Notes: a model not told the origin generated them from the letters alone. A stretch of DNA of 64,000 nucleotides from Azospirillum canadense (GCF_025961225.1 NZ_JAOQNG010000007.1:818501-882500), one strand, 5' to 3'; shown: positions 34,046-43,240, counted from the first letter of the stretch. Program-made: numbers and translations.

Positions 34046-34100
34046 CCGAAGGCGTTTGATGGCCCGAAGGCGTTTGATGGCTTCCATCGAACGCCTTCGG
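34046..34100 (+). terminator. Duplicated arm and near-perfect 17-base hairpin after thioesterase gene
   Basis: A 17-base segment starting CCGAAGGCG occurs at 34046-34062 and again at 34064-34080. The second copy pairs with 34084-34100 across a three-base loop with one mismatch. The first copy could form an alternative hairpin. No U-tract follows, but the position right after a stop codon suggests a terminator or mRNA-end element. Confidence 0.6.
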
Positions 34101-34129
34101 TCAAACCCGACAGCACATGATACGGCTGG

Positions 34130-34149
34130 ATTCCCGCCTTCGCGGGAAT
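34130..34149. repeat. ATTCCC-N8-GGGAAT dispersed repeat element
   Basis: The 20-base palindromic element ATTCCC-GCCTTCGC-GGGAAT lies in the spacer before the type I secretion genes. It has the exact form of the dRS3-type repeat known from Neisseria and common in many other Proteobacteria, where it can serve as an insertion target for phages and insertion sequences. Confidence 0.75.
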
Positions 34150-34332
34150 GACGGAGAAGAGCCGTTGCTACGGCCGATGGGCGCCGGGGATTCTGCGCAA
34201 AGGGGGTGGTTTCGGCCAGCCCGGCCGCGAAGAACGGCCATCTTTAGATTTCGTTTACCAATATCGCGTCCCCTGAACCCCGCCTGCATCCAGTGGGCAC
34301 TGCCTCAAACGGTGGCAATTGGAGGGCCGTAA

Positions 34333-36075
34333 TTGTCTAACATCGTTAATCTTCATCCCAAGAAAACCGATAAAGACATGACGTTCGGTGGGCGCTATTT
34401 CTCCAGGATACTTGTTGGTGCCTTTGTGTTCAGCGCCGCCATCAACGCCTTGATGCTGGCGATGCCGCTGTATTCCCTTCAGGTGTTCAGCCGGGCCATC
34501 CCGTCCGGAAACATTGAGACGCTGGTCATGCTGACGGTGATCGTGGTGATCGCCCTGTCGCTGATCGCCGCCATGGAAACCGTCCGCTCCCGCATCCTGT
34601 GCCGCGCCGGCAACGCGCTCGATGTGGCTTGGCGCCGCCGCCTGACCGCGGACGTGCTGGAGGCCTCCGGCCGCGGCCGGCCGGACAGCACGCCGCTGAA
34701 CGACCTCATGGAGGTCAAGGGCGCGCTGACCCGGCCGTCGATCCCCGCCCTGATGGACCTGCCCTGGGCGCCGCTCTACGTGATCGGCATCTACCTGATC
34801 CACCCGCTGCTCGCCGCCCTGCTGGTCGCCTCCATGGCGGTCATGGCCTTCATGGGCTTCCTCGGCCACTGGGCCGTCAAGGGCTTCGCCGACGAGGGCA
34901 AGCTGCCGGCCGGCCGTTCGCAGAAGCTGTTCGACGCGCTGCTCACCAAGTCCGACACCGTGCGCGGCCTGCGCATGGGGCCGAGCGCGCTGGACGCCGT
35001 CGCCCGCGACGCCCTGACCTCGTCGGCCCTGCAGGGCCGCTCCACCGAGCGCTCGGCCGCCATCGGCGCCGTGACCAAGTGGGTGCGCATGATCCTGCAG
35101 ATCGCCGTGACCGGCGTCGGCGCCTGGCTGGTGATCGAGCAGCACCTGTCCTTCGGCGGCATGATCGCCACCTCCATGCTGGTCGGCCGCGGCCTCGCCC
35201 CGGTCGAGCAGACCGCCGGCGCCTGGGGCCAGTTGCAGAAGTCCTGGCAGGCTTTCCGCCGCCTCTACCCGCTGCTGAAGCGCCTGGCGCGTGAGCCGGC
35301 CCGCCCGGCGGTCCCGCTGGAGCGCGAGCGCCTGACGGTGGAGAACCTGCTGTTCGTCTCGCCGCGCGACCAGAAGCCGATCCTGCGCAGCGTCACCCTG
35401 GCGATCGAGCCGGGCCAGACCATCTGCATCGCCGGTCCCAACCGGTCGGGCAAGTCGGTCCTGGCGCGCCTGCTGGCCGGCGTGGCCGTGCCGTCGGCCG
35501 GCACCGTCCGCCTCGGCGGCCTGGCGCTGGCCGCGCTGAACCCGGACGAGCCGGCGCACGGCATCGGCTACATGGCGCAGAACGCCGACCTGCTGCCCGG
35601 CACCATCGCCGAGAACATCGCCCGCTTCACCGAGGCGACCCGCGAGCAGGTCGAGGACGCCGCCAAGCGCGCCGGCATCCACGAGTGGATCGAGACGCTG
35701 CCGAACGGCTACGAGACGGACGTCGCCGATCCCTTCTTCCCGATCACCGGCGCTTCGGCCCGCCTGATCGCGCTGGCCCGCGCCGGCTTCGCCACCCCGC
35801 CGCTGCTGGTGCTCGACGAGCCGTCGGCCGGCATGGACGAGATCGGCCACAAGGCGGTGCGCGAGTTCATCGCCGAGGCCAAGAGCCGCGGCACCACCAC
35901 CATCGTGCTGACCCATTCCCCGGCCTTCGTCGACCTGTCCGACAAGACCTTCGTGCTGAAGAACGGCATGGCGGTCGAACTGCCGCAACGCCAGGAGCAG
36001 CCGCAGCAGGGCGCCAACTGGGCCCGCCTGCGCAACATCGGCCCGGCGCCGGTGCAGCAGAGCGCGGCCGGCTGA
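34333..36075 (+). CDS. Type I secretion system permease/ATPase (PrtD-like)
   Basis: The 580-residue protein has an N-terminal six-helix membrane domain (about 25-300) and an ABC domain. It begins with TTG at 34333, supported by a GGAGGG ribosome binding site and the gene length. Walker A is GPNRSGKS at 368-375, and Walker B with catalytic glutamate is LLVLDEPSAG (Asp495, Glu496). The signature motif is strongly degenerate: ITGASARL at 471-478 instead of LSGGQRQR. It would export an unfolded protein from cytoplasm to outside with the HlyD-type adaptor that follows and an outer membrane TolC not encoded here. Confidence 0.88.
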   Translation: MSNIVNLHPKKTDKDMTFGGRYFSRILVGAFVFSAAINALMLAMPLYSLQVFSRAIPSGNIETLVMLTVIVVIALSLIAAMETVRSRILCRAGNALDVAWRRRLTADVLEASGRGRPDSTPLNDLMEVKGALTRPSIPALMDLPWAPLYVIGIYLIHPLLAALLVASMAVMAFMGFLGHWAVKGFADEGKLPAGRSQKLFDALLTKSDTVRGLRMGPSALDAVARDALTSSALQGRSTERSAAIGAVTKWVRMILQIAVTGVGAWLVIEQHLSFGGMIATSMLVGRGLAPVEQTAGAWGQLQKSWQAFRRLYPLLKRLAREPARPAVPLERERLTVENLLFVSPRDQKPILRSVTLAIEPGQTICIAGPNRSGKSVLARLLAGVAVPSAGTVRLGGLALAALNPDEPAHGIGYMAQNADLLPGTIAENIARFTEATREQVEDAAKRAGIHEWIETLPNGYETDVADPFFPITGASARLIALARAGFATPPLLVLDEPSAGMDEIGHKAVREFIAEAKSRGTTTIVLTHSPAFVDLSDKTFVLKNGMAVELPQRQEQPQQGANWARLRNIGPAPVQQSAAG

Positions 36076-36136
36076 CGCCGACCCCCTGATTGCAACTGAA
36101 GCCGCAGCGAACCCTGGCGACCGAGGACCGAATTCC

Positions 36137-37498
36137 ATGACCGACATCACCGTGCATTCCTACAAGACCAAGACGATGACGTCGCACCGCGCGCTGCACG
36201 CGCTGACGCCCCACACCCGGGTCGGTGGGCTGCTGACCGGCGGCTTCCTGGTTCTGGCCGTGGGCTTCGGCGGCATGACCGCTTGGGCGACCCTGGCGCC
36301 GCTCCACAGCGCGGTGATGGCGTCCGGCGTCCTGACGCCGGAGACCGGCCGCAAGACCGTGAAGCACACCGAGACCGGCCAGATCGCCGAGGTTCTGGTC
36401 AAGGAAGGCGACAAGGTCCACGCGGGCCAGGTCCTGATCCGCCTCGACAGCACCGAGGCGAGGGCCAACCTCCAGGTGCTGACCACCTCCTGGATCGACG
36501 CCATGGCCCTGGAGGCCCGCCTGACCGCCGAACTGTTCGAGCAGCCGCAGATCCAGTGGCCGGACGACCTGTCCCGGCGCCGCGGCGCCGACCGCACGGT
36601 CGACAAGCTGATGGGCAACCAGGAGACTCTGTTCCAGGTCCGCCGCAACCAGCTGGACACCGAGGCGCGCCTGACCAGGGAGCGCGTCGCGACCCTGCAC
36701 GAGGAGGTCACCAGCCTGCAGGGGCAGCGCGAGTTCCTCGCCCGCGAGATCGCGCTGAACGACGAGAACCTCCACATCACCCAGGGCTTGCTTTCGAATG
36801 GCAACGCGACCCGCACCAAGCTGGTCGAGCAGCAGAAGGAAGAGGCCCGGCTGAAGGGCCGCGACCACGAGCTGGAAGCGCGCATCGCCCAGTCCAAGCA
36901 GGCGGCGGTCGACGCCGAAGGCGACCTGATCCGCCGCCGGAACGATTTCCGCGAGAAGGTGCTGGGCGATCTGGAAAAAGCCCGCAGCGACCTCGGCAAA
37001 TACGCGGAGCAGATCCGCGACGCCGCCAACCGGCTGGAGACCCGGTCGATCAAGGCGCCGGACGAGGGCAGAGTGGTGATGAACAGCCATTGGACGGCCG
37101 GCGGCACGATCGCCGCCAACGAGCCGATCATGGACGTCGTCCCGGACGAGCGCGCCCTGCTGGCCGAGGTGAAGGTCGAGCCGAAGGACATCAAGTCGCT
37201 GACCGTGGACCTGCCGGTGAAGGTGCAGCTGAGTGCCTACGATAGCCGCGTCGTCGGCTCGCTGGACGGCACCGTGACCTACGTGTCCGCCGACCGCGTC
37301 ATGGATCCGAACACTCGGAAGGAGGAGTACGTGGCGCGCATCCGCTTGAAGGACAGCGACACGCACTCGGTGGACGGCCTCGACATCAAGTCGGGCATGC
37401 CGGTCGAGGCCCGGATCGTCCTGGCGGAGCGCACGCCCCTGGATTACCTGATCCGACCGCTCAAAAGCTCCTACGTGAAAGCCTTCATCCAGGAGTGA
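36137..37498 (+). CDS. HlyD family type I secretion periplasmic adaptor
   Basis: The 453-residue membrane fusion protein has one N-terminal transmembrane helix (about 30-52), a lipoyl-like segment (GQIAEVLVKEGDKV), a long coiled-coil hairpin (about 105-310) and a C-terminal beta-barrel (EVKVEPKDIKSL). This is the PrtE layout. It bridges the inner membrane ABC exporter and an outer membrane channel. It follows the ATPase gene by 61 bases in the same direction. No RTX-type substrate gene is visible nearby, so the cargo must be encoded elsewhere. Confidence 0.9.
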   Translation: MTDITVHSYKTKTMTSHRALHALTPHTRVGGLLTGGFLVLAVGFGGMTAWATLAPLHSAVMASGVLTPETGRKTVKHTETGQIAEVLVKEGDKVHAGQVLIRLDSTEARANLQVLTTSWIDAMALEARLTAELFEQPQIQWPDDLSRRRGADRTVDKLMGNQETLFQVRRNQLDTEARLTRERVATLHEEVTSLQGQREFLAREIALNDENLHITQGLLSNGNATRTKLVEQQKEEARLKGRDHELEARIAQSKQAAVDAEGDLIRRRNDFREKVLGDLEKARSDLGKYAEQIRDAANRLETRSIKAPDEGRVVMNSHWTAGGTIAANEPIMDVVPDERALLAEVKVEPKDIKSLTVDLPVKVQLSAYDSRVVGSLDGTVTYVSADRVMDPNTRKEEYVARIRLKDSDTHSVDGLDIKSGMPVEARIVLAERTPLDYLIRPLKSSYVKAFIQE

Positions 37499-37552
37499 TG
37501 TGACGGCCATCACGATCCCGGGCCACCTCGCCGGGAAATCCTGCGTCCGCGC

Positions 37553-37975
37553 TCAATGATGGTCGTGCAGGCAGTGGGCGTGGTCGGCCAGAACCTCGAT
37601 CACGTGGCAGGTCCGGACCTGCCCGTGGGCGCATTGCTCCACCATCTGTCGCACCTCGGCCCGCAGGGCCTCCAGCCGGGCGATCTTCGATTCGATGTCG
37701 GCAAGGTGGGTGCGCGCCAGGGCGTCCGCCTGGGCGCAGGGTTGGCTTGGGTCGTCGGCCAGCGACAGCAGCTGGCGGATGGAGTCCACGTCGAAGCCGA
37801 GTTCGCGGGCGTGGCGGATGAAGCGCAGCCGCCGCGCCGCCGCCTCGTCGTAGGTGCGCCGGTTGCTGTCGGTGCGCGGCGCGGCCGGCAGCAGCCCGAT
37901 GCTCTCGTAATAGCGGATGGTCGGGACCTTCACCCCGGCTTGCGCGGCGAGCGCGCCAATCGTCAGCTGCGGCAT
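37553..37975 (-). CDS. MerR family heavy-metal-responsive regulator
   Basis: The 140-residue protein starts at the ATG at 37975, preceded by AGGGA; the open frame upstream is not needed. The N-terminal winged helix reads IGALAAQAGVKVPTIRYYESIGLL. The dimer helix starts after a cysteine in QPCAQADAL, and the C-terminus has CAHGQVRTCHVIE and ends CLHDHH. This cysteine and histidine layout matches Zn/Pb/Cd-responsive MerR proteins. It lies downstream of the MntR gene in the same direction, 92 bases away. No metal efflux gene is adjacent. Confidence 0.85.
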   Translation of the reverse strand: MPQLTIGALAAQAGVKVPTIRYYESIGLLPAAPRTDSNRRTYDEAAARRLRFIRHARELGFDVDSIRQLLSLADDPSQPCAQADALARTHLADIESKIARLEALRAEVRQMVEQCAHGQVRTCHVIEVLADHAHCLHDHH

Positions 37976-38067
37976 TGCAAAATCCCTCTTGATCCTCGGC
38001 GCTCCGGCGGCATCGTTGTGTCCCGGTGAAGGCCCTGCGATGACCGGCAAAGGCCTTCGTCGTCCCG

Positions 38068-38583
38068 TCACCCGATAACCGGCGGGATCGGGCCATGCGC
38101 CGGTTGACGCTCCGGATCGTTGCGAAGAGTGTCCGGCCGGGCATCGATCACGCGCTCGAAGGCCGCCAGCGTTTCCTGGCTGACGTGGTGTTCGATGCCC
38201 TCCGCATCGCGCTGCGCGGTCTCTTCGCCGACGCCGATGGCCATGAGGAAGCGAACGACCAGATCATGGCGCGCCCGAGACCGCTCGGCCATCGCACGCC
38301 CGGTCTCGGTGAGGAAGATGGCGCGGTAGGGCTGCTGCTCGACCAGCCCGTCGCGGTGCAGTCGGGCGATGGTCTTGACCACCGTCGGGTGGGCCACGCC
38401 GAGGCGCCGGGCGATGTCGGCGGCGCGCGCCTCGCCGGTCGCGTCGATCAAGTCGGCGATCAGCTCGACGTAATCCTCGGCCAGCTCCGTCTGGTGGGCC
38501 TCGCGGACCCGCTGGAAGTTCGCCGCCTGCCGGTCCGCGTCCGGCATCGCCACCGGCGCCCGGCGCAAACGCCTTGCGTCCAC
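38068..38583 (-). CDS. mntR: Manganese-responsive regulator MntR (DtxR family)
   Basis: The 171-residue protein has an N-terminal winged helix (about 40-95, with DIARRLGVAHPTVVKTIARL) and a helical dimer domain containing the metal-site EGIEHHVSQETL segment. This matches MntR. It starts with GTG at 38583, supported by GGAGGGG just upstream. It faces mntH and the MntR box between them, so it would repress manganese uptake when Mn2+ is plentiful. The call rests on domain pattern plus neighbour. Confidence 0.88.
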   Translation of the reverse strand: MDARRLRRAPVAMPDADRQAANFQRVREAHQTELAEDYVELIADLIDATGEARAADIARRLGVAHPTVVKTIARLHRDGLVEQQPYRAIFLTETGRAMAERSRARHDLVVRFLMAIGVGEETAQRDAEGIEHHVSQETLAAFERVIDARPDTLRNDPERQPAHGPIPPVIG

Positions 38584-38685
38584 TGATATCCCCTCCGTCC
38601 TGCGCGCATTTTACCACAACGCCCGGCCAGCGTGGCAGCAGCGCTTCCGGCTTTCCCAAAGGAAATGCGACCGCGCCGTTGTCAA

Positions 38686-38703
38686 TTGTAGCACAGGCTA
38701 CAA
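38686..38703. promoter_or_regulatory. Predicted MntR operator upstream of mntH
   Basis: A perfect inverted repeat TTGTAGC-ACAG-GCTACAA occupies 38686-38703 in the 202-base region between the divergent mntR and mntH genes. Its length and position suit a DtxR-family dimer site. It lies about 80 bases before the mntH start, so it likely overlaps the mntH promoter. Confidence 0.65.
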
Positions 38704-38785
38704 GTTATGTCCGACGGCACATTGCCCAGCCGGTTGCCGCATCGGCCCGGACGCGTGTGCACCCCCAGAGCTGTGTGGATGTGCG

Positions 38786-40123
38786 ATGCTTCACCGGACC
38801 AACGAGCCCTTTACGGACGCGTCACCGAACGAGGGGCACAGCCTGCAGGAGGTCTACCGCAGCGTCCGCGTTCCAGCGTCGGGCAGCGCGCTCAGGCGGC
38901 TGTTCGCCTTCGTCGGCCCGGGGTACCTCGTGGCGGTCGGCTACATGGACCCCGGCAACTGGGCGACGTCGCTGGCCGGCGGATCGGCCTACGGCTACAC
39001 GCTTCTTTCGGTGGCGTTGCTGTCCTCGCTGATGGCGATGCTGCTCCAGGCCCTGTGCGCGCGGGTCGGCATCGCCACGGGCCAGGATCTGGCGCAGCTC
39101 TGCCGGGACCGCTTCCCGCGCCCGGTCGCCTGGGGACTCTGGCTGCTGGCCGAGGTGGCGATCTGCGCCACCGACCTTGCGGAGCTGATCGGCACGGCCA
39201 TCGCGCTCAAGCTGCTGTTCGGCATTCCCCTGCTCGCCGGCGTCCTGCTGACGGCGCTCGACGCGCTGCTGGTCCTCTGGCTCCAGCACCGGGGCATGCG
39301 ATGGCTCGAAGCCTTCATCGTCGCCATGATCGCCCTCATCGCCGGGTGCTTCCTGACCGAGATCGTGCTGGCCGACCCTGAGTGGGGGGCCGTGTTCGCC
39401 GGCTACGTCCCCTCGGCGTCCCTGCTGACCGACTCGACCCAGCTCTACCTGGCCATCGGCATCCTCGGCGCCACGGTCATGCCGCACAACCTGTATCTGC
39501 ACACGGCGACGGTGCAGTCCCGCGCCTTTGGTCCGGACGAGCGGAGCCGGCGCGAGGCCATCCGCTTCGCGACGCTGGACTCCACGGTTGCCCTGTCCAT
39601 CGCGCTGCTCATCAACTCCGCCATCCTGATCCTGGCGGCGGCGGTCTTCCACACGTCCGGACACACCGAGATCGCCGAGATCCAGGACGCCCATCAACTG
39701 CTCGCCCCGATGGTCGGCGCCGGGACGGCGGCGACGTTGTTCGCGGTCGCGTTGCTCGCCTGCGGCCTGACGGCGACGGTCACCGCGACGCTGTCGGGGC
39801 AGGTGGTCATGGAAGGGTTTCTGCGGTTCCGCTTGCCGCCGGTGCTGCGCCGCCTGCTGACCCGGCTGATCGCCATCGTTCCGGCCGTCCTGGTCACGTG
39901 GCAATACGGCGAGAGCGGCACGGCGCACCTGCTGATCCTGTCCCAGGTCATCCTGTCCCTTCAGTTGCCCTTTGCCGTCATTCCGCTGATGCTGTTCGCC
40001 ACCGACCGGTCCCGCCTGGGAGCTTTGGCGGCGCCACGCTGGCAAAGCGTCCTTGGCTGGACGGCCACGGCGTTGATCGTCAGCGTGAACGTGAAACTGC
40101 TGTTCGACGCCATTGCCGGATGA
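38786..40123 (+). CDS. mntH: Nramp family Mn2+/H+ symporter MntH
   Basis: The 445-residue membrane protein has about eleven helices. The two metal-binding hallmark motifs are visible: DPGN in helix 1 (YMDPGNWA) and MPHNLYLH in helix 6. It imports Mn2+ (and Fe2+ less well) with protons. The ATG at 38786 places DPGN at the usual distance. The divergent mntR gene and the intervening operator support manganese as the main substrate. Confidence 0.93.
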   Translation: MLHRTNEPFTDASPNEGHSLQEVYRSVRVPASGSALRRLFAFVGPGYLVAVGYMDPGNWATSLAGGSAYGYTLLSVALLSSLMAMLLQALCARVGIATGQDLAQLCRDRFPRPVAWGLWLLAEVAICATDLAELIGTAIALKLLFGIPLLAGVLLTALDALLVLWLQHRGMRWLEAFIVAMIALIAGCFLTEIVLADPEWGAVFAGYVPSASLLTDSTQLYLAIGILGATVMPHNLYLHTATVQSRAFGPDERSRREAIRFATLDSTVALSIALLINSAILILAAAVFHTSGHTEIAEIQDAHQLLAPMVGAGTAATLFAVALLACGLTATVTATLSGQVVMEGFLRFRLPPVLRRLLTRLIAIVPAVLVTWQYGESGTAHLLILSQVILSLQLPFAVIPLMLFATDRSRLGALAAPRWQSVLGWTATALIVSVNVKLLFDAIAG

Positions 40124-40161
40124 CGGGCGACGCCGGGGACAGGAGCGGACGCCGAGCATCG

Positions 40162-40202
40162 CTCATGAAATGGACACAGGTGGCCCGTGTCCATTTCATG
40201 AG
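40162..40202. terminator. Perfect 16-base inverted repeat between convergent mntH and ilvA
   Basis: The arms at 40162-40177 (CTCATGAAATGGACAC) and 40187-40202 pair without mismatch around a nine-base loop. The element fills most of the 94-base gap between the converging mntH and ilvA genes. There is no U-tract on either side, but the very stable stem and the position suggest a bidirectional terminator. Confidence 0.65.
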
Positions 40203-40217
40203 TGCCGAACAACGCCG

Positions 40218-41744
40218 TCAGCGGGGGAGCGCGCCCGCCAGGAAGAGCCGGTAGGCGGGGTTGTCCGTCTCGTTCCAGTAAGGATAGCCGAGGTCGTCGA
40301 GGCAGCGGCGGAAACGCGCGCGGTCGCGTTCGGGAACCTGGATGCCGGCCAGCACGCGGCCGTAGTCGGCGCCGTGGTTGCGGTAGTGGAACAGCGAGAT
40401 GTTCCAGTCCTGCGCCAAGCCGTTCAGGAACTTCAGCAGCGCCCCCGGCCGTTCGGGGAACTGGAAGCGGAACAGCATCTCGTCCTTCAGGCCGGGCACG
40501 CGGCCGCCGACCATGTAGCGGACGTGCAGCTTGGCCATCTCGTTGTCGCTCATGTCCAGCACGGGGCAGTCCAGGCCGCGCAGCAGGTCCATGATCTGGC
40601 GCTTCTCCGCGTCGCCTTCGGTCAGCTGGACGCCGACGAAGATCTGCGCCTCGCGGTCGTCGGCGTAGCGGTAGTTGAACTCGGTGATCGACCGCTTGCC
40701 GAGCGCCTGGATGAACTGGCGGTAGGCGCCGGGGCGTTCCTGGATGGTGACGGCGAACAGCGCCTCGCGCCGCTCGCCGATCTCCGCCCGCTCGGCGATG
40801 TGGCGCAGGCGGTCGAAGTTCATGTTGGCGCCGCTGCTGATGGCGACCAGCCCCTTGCCCTGAAGCCGCTCGCGCGCCGCGTATTTCTTCAGCCCGGCCA
40901 GCCCGACCGCGCCGGACGGCTCCGTGATCGCGCGGGTGTCCTCGAAGATGTCCTTGATGGCGGCGCAGATCTCGTCGGAGTTGACGGTGATGACCTCGTC
41001 CAGCAGCTCGCTGCACAGGCGGAAGGTCTCGCTGCCGACCTGCCGCACGGCGACGCCGTCGGCGAACAGGCCGACCTGGTCCAGCTGCACGCGCGATCCG
41101 GCCGCGATCGCCGCCCCCATGCTGGCCGCGTCGTCCGGCTCCACGCCGATGACCTTCACGTCCGGGCGCAGGAACTTGACATAGGCCGCCACGCCGGCCG
41201 CCAAACCGCCGCCGCCGATCTGCACGAAGATGGCGTCGAGCGGGTGCGGGTGCTGGCGCAGGATCTCCATGCCGACGGTGCCCTGCCCGGCGATCACGTC
41301 GGGATCGTCGTAGGGGTGGATGAAGGTCAGTCCCTTCTCCGCCTCGATCTGGCGCGCGTGGAGGTAGGCATCGTCGAAGACGTCGCCGTGCAGCACGACC
41401 CGGCCGCCGCGGCTCTTCACCGCCTGCACCTTGATCGCGGGCGTCGTGCGCGGCATGACGATCACCGCCTTGATGCCCAGCTTCTGGGCCGACAGCGCCA
41501 CGCCCTGCGCGTGGTTGCCGGCGGACGCGCAGACCACGCCGCGCTCCCGCGCCTCGGGCGTCAGGCCGACCATCTTGTTGTAGGCGCCGCGCAGCTTGAA
41601 GGAGAAAACCGGCTGCAGATCCTCGCGTTTCAACAGCGCCGTGTTGTTCAGGCGCTGCGACAGCCGCGCCATCGGGTCGAGCGGGCTCTCGATCGCGACG
41701 TCGTAGACGCGGGCGGTGAGGATCTTCCGGACATACTCATGCAT
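40218..41744 (-). CDS. ilvA: Threonine ammonia-lyase, biosynthetic (threonine dehydratase)
   Basis: The 508-residue protein is a fold-type II PLP enzyme with catalytic Lys50 in FSFKLRGA, the phosphate-binding GGGGLAAG loop and a C-terminal regulatory region (about 330-505) containing two ACT-like domains (ERPGAYRQF and ERPGALLKF). The two-ACT layout and length are those of the isoleucine-inhibited biosynthetic enzyme. It converts L-threonine to 2-oxobutanoate and ammonia, the first step to isoleucine. The ATG at 41744 fits the family N-terminus. It is transcribed alone. Confidence 0.92.
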   Translation of the reverse strand: MHEYVRKILTARVYDVAIESPLDPMARLSQRLNNTALLKREDLQPVFSFKLRGAYNKMVGLTPEARERGVVCASAGNHAQGVALSAQKLGIKAVIVMPRTTPAIKVQAVKSRGGRVVLHGDVFDDAYLHARQIEAEKGLTFIHPYDDPDVIAGQGTVGMEILRQHPHPLDAIFVQIGGGGLAAGVAAYVKFLRPDVKVIGVEPDDAASMGAAIAAGSRVQLDQVGLFADGVAVRQVGSETFRLCSELLDEVITVNSDEICAAIKDIFEDTRAITEPSGAVGLAGLKKYAARERLQGKGLVAISSGANMNFDRLRHIAERAEIGERREALFAVTIQERPGAYRQFIQALGKRSITEFNYRYADDREAQIFVGVQLTEGDAEKRQIMDLLRGLDCPVLDMSDNEMAKLHVRYMVGGRVPGLKDEMLFRFQFPERPGALLKFLNGLAQDWNISLFHYRNHGADYGRVLAGIQVPERDRARFRRCLDDLGYPYWNETDNPAYRLFLAGALPR

Positions 41745-41841
41745 CGAAAAAGGCCTTCTGCAAGCTGGTCCGGGCAGCATAGCAGAGCCGGGGAGCGGGC
41801 AAGAGCGCCGGCTCGGAATTTCAGAAGGCGGAAATTCGCAG

Positions 41842-41866
41842 CCGGCCCGCGTCCTGCGCGGGCCGG
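41842..41866 (-). terminator. GC-rich hairpin after uxuA
   Basis: CCGGCCCGCG (41842-41851) pairs perfectly with CGCGGGCCGG (41857-41866) across five bases. It directly follows the stop of the leftward mannonate dehydratase gene. A second small inverted repeat, GAATTTC with GAAATTC (41816-41822 and 41831-41837), follows. Together they probably end that transcript before ilvA. Confidence 0.6.
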
Positions 41867-41879
41867 TGCGAGCGGTCGA

Positions 41880-42929
41880 TCACGCGCAACCTTCGGCCTT
41901 GGCGATGCCTTCCCACAGGCCGTTCAGGTAGACAGCGCCGAGCGCGCGGTCGTAGAGGCCGTAGCCGGGCTTGCCGGTCTCGCCCCAGATCATGCGCCCA
42001 TGGTCGGGGCGCGCGTAGCCGTCGAATCCGGCCTCGTAATAGGCCTTCACGATCTCCGCCATGTCGAGCGAGCCGTCGGCGGAGCGGTGGCTGGTCTCGT
42101 GGAAGTCGCCGGCCTCCGTCACCTTCACGTTGCGCAGGTGCGCGAAATGAATGCGCTTGCGCCCGGCGAATTCCCGCACCAGGGCCGGAATGTCGTTCTT
42201 GCACGACGCGCCGAGCGAGCCCGAGCACAGCGTCAGGCCGTTGGCCGGGTCGTCCACGATGGCGAGCAGGCGTTCCAGATCCGCGCGGTCCTTCACGATT
42301 CGCGGCAGGCCGAAGATCGGGCGCGGCGGGTCGTCCGGGTGGATCGCCATGCGGATCCCGGCCTCCGCGGCGACGGGGATGATGCGCGTCAGGAAATACT
42401 CCAGGTTCCGCCACAGCGCCTCTTCGTCGACGGCCTCATACTCGGCGAGCAGCGCGCGGAGTTCGTCCGGGCGGTAGCTGGCGTCCCATCCCGGAAGCGA
42501 GATGCCCTGGCTGACGTCGATCCGGTCAACCGTCGCCACGTCGAAAGCCAGCGTCGTGGACCCGTCCGGCAGCGTCATGTCAAGCGTCGTGCGCGTCCAG
42601 TCAAACACCGGCATGAAATTGTAGCAGACCACCTTGATCCCGCAGCGCGCCAGGTTTCGCAGCGTGGTGCCATAATTCTCGATCAGGCGGTCGCGCGACG
42701 GCTTGCCGAGCTTGATGTCCTCGTGCACCGGAACGCTTTCGATGACCTCCAGCGTCAGGCCGTGCGCCTCGACCTTGTCCTTGAGCGCCTGGATGGTCTC
42801 GACCGGCCAAGTCTCGCCGACTGGAACGTCGTAGACCGCCGACACGATGCCGTGCATGCCGGGAATCTGCCGGATGTGGCTGAGGGGGATCGGGTCGCTG
42901 TCGCCGTACCACCGGAACGTCATCTTCAT
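41880..42929 (-). CDS. uxuA: Mannonate dehydratase
   Basis: The 349-residue protein matches UxuA: MTFRWYGDSDPI at the N-terminus, an internal CYNFMPVFDWTRT segment, metal-site residues in AIHPDDPP, LCSGSLG, and HLRNVK, then the C-terminal PDHGRMIWGE. It dehydrates D-mannonate to 2-keto-3-deoxygluconate in glucuronate breakdown. The ATG at 42929 fits the family start. It is divergent from a GntR regulator, and a matching operator lies between them. Other uxu/uxa genes are not in this window. Confidence 0.95.
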   Translation of the reverse strand: MKMTFRWYGDSDPIPLSHIRQIPGMHGIVSAVYDVPVGETWPVETIQALKDKVEAHGLTLEVIESVPVHEDIKLGKPSRDRLIENYGTTLRNLARCGIKVVCYNFMPVFDWTRTTLDMTLPDGSTTLAFDVATVDRIDVSQGISLPGWDASYRPDELRALLAEYEAVDEEALWRNLEYFLTRIIPVAAEAGIRMAIHPDDPPRPIFGLPRIVKDRADLERLLAIVDDPANGLTLCSGSLGASCKNDIPALVREFAGRKRIHFAHLRNVKVTEAGDFHETSHRSADGSLDMAEIVKAYYEAGFDGYARPDHGRMIWGETGKPGYGLYDRALGAVYLNGLWEGIAKAEGCA

Positions 42930-42993
42930 GGTGTGCCTCGTTGAAAAGCCCGGTCCGGCGACCGAAGGGACGGCATCGGCCATCTGGTCTGAT

Positions 42994-43018
42994 GGTCTAC
43001 TGGCCGGACCAGTGGACC
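42994..43018. promoter_or_regulatory. Predicted operator between uxuA and its GntR regulator
   Basis: GGTCTACTGG (42994-43003) and CCAGTGGACC (43009-43018) form an inverted repeat with one mismatch and a five-base centre, 65 bases before the uxuA start. The whole divergent space (42930-43240) holds no other gene; the half nearest the regulator is GC-rich and shows nothing I can name. Confidence 0.6.
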
Positions 43019-43240
43019 GACGATAGGCTTGGCCGTCGGCCGTGACAAGACTCAAGTTGACAAGGCGCGGAATGTCCCATGCGGCGCGGAGCGCGGGCTT
43101 GATGTTGGTCCGCCTTGTGCGCATTCCTATGCGGACGGCCGCGCCGCGACTCGAAGCGGCACGCGCCGTCGCGGGCCGCTCAGGCCCGCACCGCTGTTTC
43201 GGGCCGCCCAGCCCCCACCGCTGTTCCGGAGTATGGTTCC

